From the NCBI GenBank assembly GCA_045546555.1, contig JAZQCY010000108.1, positions 1 to 14,482 on the forward strand: 14,482 bases of DNA. Direction: 5' to 3'. Source of the stretch: UMGS172 sp045546555 (GTDB taxonomy: Bacteria > Bacillota > Clostridia > Oscillospirales > Acutalibacteraceae). The translations under genes were made by a program, and so were the position numbers. Each line of letters begins with the position of its first letter. The stretch's first letter is position 1. The notes beneath the pieces were generated by a model. It was not told where the DNA came from. It saw only the letters and a program-made list of their open reading frames with translations, and did no database searches. This document shows positions 1 through 6,467 of the stretch, in pieces.

Positions 1-21
1 GACAAGGTGAAAAATTATTGA

Positions 22-100
22 TTTTAAGGCGTAACGGGTTCGACTCTCGTTACCCTAGCTGTCGCCTATGTGCGACAAAGAGCCAAAAGACGCCTTAAAA
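22..100 (+). ncRNA. Candidate structured RNA: three-way junction with T-loop
   Basis: Bases 22-32 are perfectly complementary to 90-100 (11 bp). Inside lie two hairpins. 33-38/46-51 has loop TTCGACT, which matches the T-loop of tRNA. 61-65/72-76 is GTCGC/GCGAC, possibly extended by 58-60/81-83. The G37-T47 pair is a wobble that is stable only if the + strand is transcribed. Further pairing is possible just downstream: 102-107 with 162-167, or alternatively 150-154 with 161-165, plus 116-119 with 140-143. The RNA may therefore extend to about 167 and upstream past the window edge. It is not a tRNA: the seven bases after the T arm have no partner and there is no anticodon arm. I do not recognise the family, and no promoter is visible. 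Confidence 0.35.
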
Positions 101-184
101 CCGCCCTTTTAGGCTGGTTCGGGCTTAAATGCTTTGGCTAACCGCAACTCCCTCAGAACGGAGGGCGCAGGACTGCAGATAGTA

Positions 185-2008
185 TTATTTGAAGATATCG
201 TCGCCGGTGACGGTGATCTGCTTACCGTCATTAAGCTGATAAAGATGTACGTAATCAACGACCATTGCGTTTCTGGTTCTCCATCTGGGATCGTCATCGG
301 GGATGATCTCACCGATGGGGTTGCCCGCAAAGCCGATAGCGGCACTCAAGCGGATGTAGCACAGTGCATGGAAGCCGTCAAGATCCTCTAAAGAGGTGTT
401 GATGGCGTATGAGAAGTATGCCTCACCGTCGCAGGTAAAGGTCATCTGGGTCTCATCCCACAAAAGTCCATAGGTATGGAAGCCGTCACCGAAGTTCTGA
501 CCCTCATCCTTGAAGGTGCGTCGCTTGGCCTTGTAATCGGGTGTATCAAGTGAGGTATGCTCATAGCCCTCCTGCTCACCGAGGGCAGTAGGCCACTTGT
601 GGCAGTTAGCCTGCACAGCCGCCGCATTGCCGAAGCACTCGTTGATGTCTATCTCAAAGTCGTAGTAAACGCCGACGTCGGGCTGCTTGCCGTTCTGGTT
701 ATGCCAACGTGAATCGAGCCACAGCGAGGTCCAAAGACCGGGAGCATCGGGCAGGATCGCACTCATTTCAAGATAGCCGTACTTGTAAAGCATGGTGCGG
801 TCGGTCATAAGCATGCCACCATAGTAATAATCCTCATCAAAGCCTGCAAGGATGTTGAACTTGCCGTCGGCCACAAATACACGGCTGGGATCGGTGGAGC
901 GGACAGCAGTTCGGCCATTAAAGCCACTGCTTGAATATGCGTTTTCGCCAACGTGTACCCACTTGGTGAGGTCGATCTCGGTACCGTCAAAATCGTCGGC
1001 CCATTTAATGGTGTAATAGGTGCTGCGGTCGTACTTTTCAACGGTTGTGCTATAGTTGCCCGAAACGGAATCGGCATCGGTAATAGCACCTTTTGAGAGC
1101 AGCTTGTTGAACTCGGCAACTGCGATAGCGGTAGCCTGAACAGAGCCGCCGTTGATATATACCTTTTTACCCGAAACGGTGATCTTATACTCATCGACAT
1201 TGGTAATGGCAGTTACACCGGGGCGGTTGGCATTACCTACAACGATCTCGTATTCACCCTCGGCTTCGTAAGCATCCTCATAATAATACAGAGGATAATC
1301 GTAAACCTCGTTGGCATCCTTAACAAGCTTTTCGATCTGTGCGTGGGTTATGTAGGACTCGTTATAATGCTTGCGGATAACCTTGAAGTTGGCAAGTGTA
1401 GCGCCATTGATGGTGACGGTCTTGTTAGACTTGTCGGACTTGTAGATATATTTGATACCGCCGGGAATGCCTTCGGCCTTGGCAAAGTTTTCGATGAAAT
1501 ACTTGCAGGCCTCCATAAGGGTTTCTTCGCCGGATGTGTAAATAACGATTTTCTTGCCGATGGTGGCAATAATAAAGTCGCTCTTATGACCACCGGTTGC
1601 GGCTGCAATATAATCCTTAGCCTTCTGAGTTTCGGGACGGTTGGTGTCACCGATAAGTATCTCATACACATCGGTGCCGTCCTTGGCATCGGTCTCGCTT
1701 CTGACGGTTATATTGGTTTTGGTCTTGAACTGCCTGAACACGTAGGTTGCGGCCTCGGTGGTGGCGCTGACGTCGGTCCATGAGTCGGCATCGGTTGCAA
1801 CTTCAGGGCGGATAACACGATATACGGCATCGCCGTTGGCATCGACATACTTAACATCCTCGGTCGAAATGATGCCTTCGTCGGCAACAGGACCGCCCAC
1901 CGATGAGGTGCCGCTGGCATCGGTATCGGTGTCGGAATCGCCCGAGCAGGCGGCCAACAAGCCAAAGGACACAACAAGCACTAACAAAAGTGATACGATT
2001 TTTTTCAT
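185..2008 (-). CDS. GH16-family beta-glucanase-type lipoprotein with duplicated N-terminal domain
   Basis: 607 aa. An N-terminal signal ends in the lipobox LLAAC (Cys21), so the protein should be a membrane-anchored surface lipoprotein, followed by a Ser/Asp/Thr-rich linker. Residues about 84-190 and 221-320 are two divergent copies of one domain. Each carries a strand ending G-D/N-x-NRP (YEILIGDTNRP at 115-125, YEIVVGNANRP at 253-263), then a xGKKVxI strand and a long helix. This resembles the alpha/beta accessory domain found before many glycosidases (GH20b/GH67N-like). Residues about 331-592 form a GH16 domain. FEIDINE at 451-457 contains the family signature ExDxxE, with Glu452 as expected nucleophile and Glu457 as acid/base. 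WADDFDGTEID and the closing VVDYVHLYQ strand are also typical. GH16 enzymes cut beta-1,3/1,4-glucans, xyloglucan or marine galactans; the substrate cannot be read here. It has its own promoter and an AAAGGAG ribosome site. No convincing terminator is seen downstream. Confidence 0.88.
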   Translation of the reverse strand: MKKIVSLLLVLVVSFGLLAACSGDSDTDTDASGTSSVGGPVADEGIISTEDVKYVDANGDAVYRVIRPEVATDADSWTDVSATTEAATYVFRQFKTKTNITVRSETDAKDGTDVYEILIGDTNRPETQKAKDYIAAATGGHKSDFIIATIGKKIVIYTSGEETLMEACKYFIENFAKAEGIPGGIKYIYKSDKSNKTVTINGATLANFKVIRKHYNESYITHAQIEKLVKDANEVYDYPLYYYEDAYEAEGEYEIVVGNANRPGVTAITNVDEYKITVSGKKVYINGGSVQATAIAVAEFNKLLSKGAITDADSVSGNYSTTVEKYDRSTYYTIKWADDFDGTEIDLTKWVHVGENAYSSSGFNGRTAVRSTDPSRVFVADGKFNILAGFDEDYYYGGMLMTDRTMLYKYGYLEMSAILPDAPGLWTSLWLDSRWHNQNGKQPDVGVYYDFEIDINECFGNAAAVQANCHKWPTALGEQEGYEHTSLDTPDYKAKRRTFKDEGQNFGDGFHTYGLLWDETQMTFTCDGEAYFSYAINTSLEDLDGFHALCYIRLSAAIGFAGNPIGEIIPDDDPRWRTRNAMVVDYVHLYQLNDGKQITVTGDDIFK

Positions 2009-2038
2009 ACGTTTTCTCCTTTATGCGTTTATATTTTC

Positions 2039-2067
2039 AATATACCATACCAAACCACAAAAGTCAA
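2039..2067 (-). promoter_or_regulatory. Promoter of the GH16 lipoprotein gene
   Basis: On the minus strand TTGACT (2067-2062), a 17-base spacer, then TATATT (2044-2039). The start codon is about 30 bases downstream, giving a short leader. Confidence 0.65.
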
Positions 2068-2201
2068 CACAAGCCTCACCAACTCAAGCCCTTTAATCTA
2101 TGCCGACTCTTGTCCGGTATTGTTACAACCCTATCATACTGTACCCGCCAAAAAAACACAATGTAACAAAGGATACAAAAAATGTAAAATAACGACTTTT
2201 T

Positions 2202-2234
2202 ATAAAAAACGACCGAGTAAAAACTCGGTCGTTT
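2202..2234 (-). terminator. Rho-independent terminator after the 156-aa gene
   Basis: Perfect 12-bp stem 2207-2218/2223-2234 with loop AAAA, followed on the minus strand by a run of T that begins inside the stem. It lies eight bases past the stop codon at 2242. Confidence 0.85.
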
Positions 2235-2241
2235 GGGGCGT

Positions 2242-2712
2242 TTATAACGTGAGTTTCGAGTGCAGGTCTCCAAGCATATCGACTATCGAATCGGGGAACT
2301 CGGGGTCGAAGCCCTCACGAAGCTCGTCAAGGTCGATGCCGTCCTGCAAAGCCTCGATAACGGGGCCAAGGCTTTGCTTGACCGTTTGACCCGAGGCATA
2401 GTCGTAAGCGTCACGGAAGAGTTGTATTGCGGTCTCACGGCGCTTGTAGACGGGTGCCTCGACGCCGAAGGCCACCACCTCGGCTTCTGCCCAGGAGAAA
2501 AAGCAGATATGCGGCTTAAACTCACCGCCTGCATTCTGAAAGGTGATAAGTCCGTTGACAATGCGGTCAAGTCCCGCTATGGCAGGGGCAAAATTGCGTT
2601 CCTCAACAAGACCTGCCACCGTGGCATTTATCTCACGAAGAACATTCATGCAAAATTGGGGCTCGCTACGGATAAAAGAGGTAGTCCATTGATTGGGGTC
2701 GTTTCTGTCCAT
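2242..2712 (-). CDS. Hypothetical soluble protein, 156 aa
   Basis: I do not recognise a family. The protein is acidic, predicted mainly alpha-helical, and has no signal peptide or membrane segment. It ends in an acidic tail built on Asp/Glu-Leu repeats (EALQDGIDLDELREGF, roughly 120-135). The strand choice is firm: an AGAAGG ribosome site sits eight bases before the ATG, a consensus-like promoter lies 37 bases upstream of it, and an intrinsic terminator follows immediately. The + strand reading of the same bases (2260-2748) has none of these. It forms its own transcription unit, although read-through from the propeller operon upstream is possible because no terminator separates them. Function unknown. 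Confidence 0.7.
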   Translation of the reverse strand: MDRNDPNQWTTSFIRSEPQFCMNVLREINATVAGLVEERNFAPAIAGLDRIVNGLITFQNAGGEFKPHICFFSWAEAEVVAFGVEAPVYKRRETAIQLFRDAYDYASGQTVKQSLGPVIEALQDGIDLDELREGFDPEFPDSIVDMLGDLHSKLTL

Positions 2713-2748
2713 CGGGGTAACCTTCTTTCATATAATATTCACACTTAA

Positions 2749-2777
2749 AATATATCACAGCAAGCCGCAAATGTAAA
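2749..2777 (-). promoter_or_regulatory. Promoter of the 156-aa gene
   Basis: Minus strand TTTACA (2777-2772), 17 bases, TATATT (2754-2749), with TG just before the -10 (extended -10). It lies between the last propeller gene and this gene. Confidence 0.6.
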
Positions 2778-2818
2778 TACGCATCTGCAACACAATGAAT
2801 ATACAAAAAATTATAAGG

Positions 2819-3913
2819 TTAAATTTCAGAAAGGCTTATTTTTCTTATCCTCTGTCGGTTAAGGGCGCATTCGTCACCCGTGCCGCCCGCCGAATAGCCG
2901 AGCAGAACACAGCCGTCAGCCGTTTCCAAAATGGCAGTATAGCAGTAGCCTGCCTTGGGGTCGTCCTCTAATATCTGCATATTTTTGAAGGTCTCGCCGT
3001 TGTCGTCACTAACTGCTACCGCAAACGGAGTGCGGCAAAGGGTCAAAACACCGTCCACCTTATCAGGTCGGCCGTTGTATTTCGGCACGGGGTTCCACAC
3101 CGCCAAAAGTCGGCCACTGACAAGCCTTTTGACCGACATCGGCGCATCGGGGCTTGTGAACCACGAGGGCGAAAACTCGGTCCAATTGTGACCGTTATCA
3201 TTTGAAAAGCACTCATACTGTCGGCCGCCGTTAGTGCGTGCATAGCACCACAGCCTGCCCTCACCCAAATGCACCAAGCCCGGCTCGGCCATACCTCCCG
3301 TAAGCCCACGGGACAGAGGTATACCTATCCCCTCTTTGAGCGCTTTCCACGTTTTGCCGTCATCGTCCGAGCCAAAGACCGAAAGCGTTCCTCTGTCGGT
3401 CTCAAGCACTCTGCTTTCACCGTCCACAATGTGCCATTTTGTGACCTTGTGGCGTGAGGCAGGTATCAGCAGGCGTCCGTTTGCGCCCTCGATAATGCGG
3501 TCGTTGACCACGCAGTAGTAATCCTCCTCGGCATAGCACTTGACGGGCTCGGACCAGGTCTTACCGTCATCAGACGAGCGCACGAGCAACGGCAGACAAA
3601 GTCCGTTGCCGAACTTTGCAAGGAACATAAGCCCCAAATCGCCGTTCTTAAAGCGATAAAGCGATGCCGCCATAATGTTCTGTGCCTTGACGGTTTTGTG
3701 TGAGTACAGCAAAAACGGCTCCGAAAAGCTGTCACCGTTGTCTTTTGACAGCACGGCGTAGATATCGGCATCGGCATCATCGGCCCAGCTTTTGCCCGCA
3801 TAGTGCGAATAGGCAAACAGAATATCGCCGTTTTTCAAATGTATAAATGAGCCCTCCGAGTTGCGGCGGTTTCCCGCAGTCGGCGGAAGCTCGCAAACAA
3901 TTTTACCTATCAT
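2819..3913 (-). CDS. Sialidase-like six-bladed beta-propeller (BNR/Asp-box), copy 2
   Basis: 364 aa with no signal peptide, so cytoplasmic. Asp-boxes (SxDxGxTW type) occur at 56-63 (SKDNGDSF), 113-120 (SSDDGKTW), 181-189, 237-244 and 302-309. The layout matches exo-sialidases (GH33): Arg17 in RRNSEGS for the first triad Arg, Asp48 or Asp50 for the acid/base, Glu210 in AEPG, Arg226 and Arg294 for the other triad Args, and Tyr323/325 in GYCYTAI for the nucleophile. The usual Y/FRIP sequence around the first Arg is replaced by RRNSEG, so sialic acid specificity is unproven and another propeller glycosidase is possible. It is last in the four-gene operon. Its ribosome site AAGGAGA overlaps the stop codon of the preceding paralogue, 12 bases away, which suggests coupled translation. 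Confidence 0.8.
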   Translation of the reverse strand: MIGKIVCELPPTAGNRRNSEGSFIHLKNGDILFAYSHYAGKSWADDADADIYAVLSKDNGDSFSEPFLLYSHKTVKAQNIMAASLYRFKNGDLGLMFLAKFGNGLCLPLLVRSSDDGKTWSEPVKCYAEEDYYCVVNDRIIEGANGRLLIPASRHKVTKWHIVDGESRVLETDRGTLSVFGSDDDGKTWKALKEGIGIPLSRGLTGGMAEPGLVHLGEGRLWCYARTNGGRQYECFSNDNGHNWTEFSPSWFTSPDAPMSVKRLVSGRLLAVWNPVPKYNGRPDKVDGVLTLCRTPFAVAVSDDNGETFKNMQILEDDPKAGYCYTAILETADGCVLLGYSAGGTGDECALNRQRIRKISLSEI

Positions 3914-3925
3914 AAACGAATCTCC

Positions 3926-5020
3926 TTAAAGCTCCGAGAGCGGGATTTTTCTTATCCTCAGACGGTTAAGGCAGCAGCCGTCCTCAACACTTCCTGCACA
4001 GTAGCCGAGTAAAACGGCACCGTCGGCCGTTTCGTGGATAGCCGTGTAGCAATAGCCCGATTCGGGGTCGTTCTCAACCGTTTTGACCTCGGTAAACTTG
4101 GGGCCGCTTTCGTCCAGAATGCTCAGAACAAACGGCGTTCTGCCATCCATAAAAGCACCCTTTACCATATTGCTGAGGCCGTTATACATCGGTATGGGGT
4201 TCCAAACCGCCAAAAGTCGGCCATCGACAAGCCGTTTGACCGACATGGGTGACAGCGGACTTGTAAACCACGAGGGCTGTGGCTCGGTCCAGGTCTCACC
4301 GCCATCGGACGAGAAGCACTCGAAAATGCGTCCCGAATTGTTGCGGATATAACACCAAAGTCGGCCGTCCGACAGCTCGACAACTCCCGGTTCCTGCACA
4401 CCCGTGGTGCAAAACCTTACAGGCGGAAGCTGGATATCCTTGGCCAACGTTTTCCACGTAACACCGTCGTCATCCGAGCCGAACACGTAAAGCTTGCCGG
4501 GAGCAACGCCCTTGGCCTGCGGTCTGCCGTTGACCACTTCAACGCTTGTGACACCGTGCATGGCTGCAACGCTTATAATGCGTCCCGATTTTGTGCGGAT
4601 GACACGGTCGTTATTGACAACATAATACCCCGGCTCATCAACACAATTCACGGGGTCGGACCAGCTTTTGCCCTCATCGGCCGACCTTACGAGCATCGGC
4701 ATACAGTGAAGTCCGCCTATTTTTTTGAGAAAAAACATACCAAGGTCGCCGTTTTGCATACGCATCAGCGTTACCGACATAATATTATCGACGTTGACGG
4801 TTTCTTTTGAATAAAGCAAAAACGGCTCCGAAAAGGTTTCACCGTTATCCTTGGATACGGTTGCATAAATATCTGCCGATGAACCGTCGCTGTATCCGTT
4901 TGCGTCGTAACGTGAATACGCAAAAAGTATATCGCCGTTTTTCAAAGTGATAAATGAGCCCTCCGAGTTGCGGCGGTTTTGAGGTGTGGGGGCTAAGTCG
5001 GTTATTATCCTTCCTATCAT
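3926..5020 (-). CDS. Sialidase-like six-bladed beta-propeller (BNR/Asp-box), copy 1
   Basis: 364 aa from the ATG at 5020. A longer reading to 5110 is open but runs into the upstream transporter gene. The chosen start has AAAGGAGAGG eight bases upstream and makes the protein collinear with copy 2 from the first residue (MIGRII versus MIGKIV). Asp-boxes are at 56-63 (SKDNGETF), 113-120 (SADEGKSW), 181-189 and 237-244 (SSDGGETW). The fifth is degenerate (DESGPKF, about 303-309). The putative catalytic residues Arg17, Asp50, Glu210, Arg226, Arg294 and Tyr323/325 fall at the same numbers as in copy 2. There is no signal peptide. The ATG overlaps the TGA of the transporter gene in an ATGA, the usual sign of translational coupling. 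Predicted role: intracellular glycoside cleavage. Confidence 0.8.
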   Translation of the reverse strand: MIGRIITDLAPTPQNRRNSEGSFITLKNGDILFAYSRYDANGYSDGSSADIYATVSKDNGETFSEPFLLYSKETVNVDNIMSVTLMRMQNGDLGMFFLKKIGGLHCMPMLVRSADEGKSWSDPVNCVDEPGYYVVNNDRVIRTKSGRIISVAAMHGVTSVEVVNGRPQAKGVAPGKLYVFGSDDDGVTWKTLAKDIQLPPVRFCTTGVQEPGVVELSDGRLWCYIRNNSGRIFECFSSDGGETWTEPQPSWFTSPLSPMSVKRLVDGRLLAVWNPIPMYNGLSNMVKGAFMDGRTPFVLSILDESGPKFTEVKTVENDPESGYCYTAIHETADGAVLLGYCAGSVEDGCCLNRLRIRKIPLSEL

Positions 5021-5691
5021 AATGTCCTCTCCTTTAATCTGTTCTGTCGGCTCATATTTATAAACGAAATGACGGTGCATACAAGCGAATATCCCGTATA
5101 TATTATCCAAACGATATTGCTGATGTCATCGACCGTAAGCTGTATGTAGGTCGCCATCGAAAAACAGCCTCCAACCAACTGCAGAATGGCATATTCGGAA
5201 TAGCGGAGCATACACAGTACGGTGGTGACCAATCCCAATACCGAAGCCGTGTTATCAAGTACCATATAAGGTGAGTTTAACCCCGAAAAAATCAGATACA
5301 GCACCGCCCAAAGGCCGAGCATCATACCAACACCCAAAAGTCTTTTTTTGACCGACAGTCTTTTTGTTTCGGTCTGACCGTCATGGGTGTTTTTCTTCCA
5401 ATTGATAAAGGTGATTATCTGCAACGGAAACGACACCGCAAAACTGTACAGTGCATTGGCATAAAGTTGCATTGAAATACCCGAAGCGGCGTAAATGATC
5501 GAGTTAAGTCCGCCGAGCAAAAAGGCATAACGGTTGACTTTGGCCTGCAGAAGCATAACAAAGCAGGAAATACAAAGCGGTATGACCTTTATGGGATGCG
5601 TTTTGAAAACAATGCCGCAGGTGATGATGCAAATGAGCATTGCCAGCGCTATCCACGTAAGCGGCAGTTTAAGCATTCTTTTAATCTTCAT
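5017..5691 (-). CDS. PnuC-like small-molecule transporter
   Basis: 224 aa, strongly hydrophobic, about seven membrane segments (roughly 10-29, 33-50, 56-74, 78-97, 116-137, 148-165 and 168-210). The stretch around 58-101 (LLGGLNSIIYAASG ... FPLQIITFINWKKN) follows the pattern of PnuC nicotinamide riboside/NMN transporters: Gly-x-x-Asn before a Tyr, a Tyr-containing amphipathic turn, then P-x-Q-I-I-x-F-x-x-W-K-K. The later segment SNIVWIIYTGYS also fits. Length is normal for PnuC. The ribosome site AAAGGGG is inside the end of the regulator gene, which overlaps it by 11 bases. PnuC proteins work by facilitated diffusion and trapping, usually with a kinase such as NadR; none is in this window. 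Its place in a propeller operon leaves its substrate open. Confidence 0.65.
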   Translation of the reverse strand: MKIKRMLKLPLTWIALAMLICIITCGIVFKTHPIKVIPLCISCFVMLLQAKVNRYAFLLGGLNSIIYAASGISMQLYANALYSFAVSFPLQIITFINWKKNTHDGQTETKRLSVKKRLLGVGMMLGLWAVLYLIFSGLNSPYMVLDNTASVLGLVTTVLCMLRYSEYAILQLVGGCFSMATYIQLTVDDISNIVWIIYTGYSLVCTVISFINMSRQNRLKERTL

Positions 5692-6367
5692 CGGGATTCC
5701 CCTTTATTCTCGATCGGCGGAGCTGTGATAACGACATTCCGTAGGTCTTTTTGATGAGGCGTGTGATGTGGCGCTTGGAATAGTTGGTAGCGGCAGCTAT
5801 CTCCTCAAGTGTTGTGCCGTCATGGTTGACAAGCGTGTCGATCAGCACGGCCGATGCCTTGCCCGACACGATCTGCGGATTATTGTTGCTGAGTAGCAAA
5901 GTGAAAAGCCGCTCGACAAAGCAGGCCGCCACCTGCTTGAGCTTCAAAACACCCAAAACCGAACGGTAAAGCTCGGTATACTCAAAGGTCTTGATATCGG
6001 CAAAGGAGAAATCCACCGCCTTGAAAGCATTTTTGTTCAAGGCATCCTCAAAGGCTTGGTAAAATTTCTGCTCACCGTCGATACGTTCGACCGACATTGA
6101 AACTACGGTAAGGCTTCCCTCGTTGTAGTGTCCTATGGGCTTGTGGTCGATATTGGGTGGAATTATCAGCATTTGCCCTGCTTTGACCTCGACCTCACCG
6201 TCGGGGAAACGGTAGGTCTCACAGCCCTTGCTCCAAACGTGCATTTCATAGTATTTATGGCTGTGCCACCGCATTTTTATGCCCGTCTTGGAGGTTACTT
6301 TTATATTGTAAAAGGAGATCTCGGCATCTCCATACAGCAACGATACCTTTTCTGCAAAGCTTTCCAA
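5681..6367 (-). CDS. AraC-type regulator with cupin sensor and only one HTH
   Basis: 228 aa from a TTG at 6367. The frame is open to a TTG at 6418, but that triplet is the first half of a perfect -35 box, and GAGGG lies seven bases before 6367, so the shorter start is preferred. The N-terminal half is an AraC-type cupin: WHSHKYYEMHVW (about 34-45) and the IPPNIDHKP loop (about 69-77) are typical of the ligand pocket. The C-terminus has one helix-turn-helix, TLEEIAAATNYSKRHITRLI (186-205), followed by KKTYGMSLSQLRRSRIK. This corresponds to the first subdomain of the AraC DNA-binding region. The second HTH, about 45-50 residues, is absent, and the gene ends seven residues later, overlapping the transporter start by 11 bases. 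It probably controls its own operon in response to a sugar-like ligand. Confidence 0.78.
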   Translation of the reverse strand: MESFAEKVSLLYGDAEISFYNIKVTSKTGIKMRWHSHKYYEMHVWSKGCETYRFPDGEVEVKAGQMLIIPPNIDHKPIGHYNEGSLTVVSMSVERIDGEQKFYQAFEDALNKNAFKAVDFSFADIKTFEYTELYRSVLGVLKLKQVAACFVERLFTLLLSNNNPQIVSGKASAVLIDTLVNHDGTTLEEIAAATNYSKRHITRLIKKTYGMSLSQLRRSRIKGNPDED

Positions 6368-6390
6368 AGGGTCACCCTCTTTCAAGACCA

Positions 6391-6418
6391 AGGATACCAC
6401 CAAAATCGGGTTTGTCAA
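6391..6418 (-). promoter_or_regulatory. Promoter of the regulator/transporter/propeller operon
   Basis: Minus strand TTGACA (6418-6413), 16 bases, TATCCT (6396-6391). The -35 is perfect and the -10 matches four of six. It starts right after the esterase terminator and implies a very short leader before GAGGG and the TTG start at 6367. Confidence 0.6.
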
Positions 6419-6422
6419 TACA

Positions 6423-6458
6423 AAAGAAGGACATAATTTTAGAATTATGTCCTTCTTT
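6423..6458 (-). terminator. Terminator hairpin after the esterase gene
   Basis: Perfect 16-bp stem 6423-6438/6443-6458 with a four-base loop, ten bases past the esterase stop. The following T run on the minus strand is short and interrupted (TTTTGT). It also insulates the downstream operon promoter. Confidence 0.75.
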
Positions 6459-6467
6459 GATACTCCA

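Noticed and set aside
33..60. tRNA 3' end (T arm GGTTCGACTC) or a phage attachment site in a tRNA gene
   Set aside because: The bases after the T arm have no acceptor partner upstream, no anticodon arm is seen, and the arm sits inside a larger 11-bp helix. No integrase or repeat of this sequence is in the window.
22..60. 5' part of tmRNA (GGCGTAACGG then TTCGAC)
   Set aside because: Resemblance to the tmRNA 5' end is limited to about ten bases. No tag frame, pseudoknots or 3' T arm with acceptor strand follow.
2260..2748. 162-aa frame on the + strand
   Set aside because: It has no ribosome site or promoter and overlaps a minus-strand gene that has promoter, ribosome site and terminator.
5021..5110. 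30-residue N-terminal extension of the first propeller protein
   Set aside because: It lies inside the transporter gene. The ATG at 5020 has the proper ribosome site and aligns with the paralogue's first residue.
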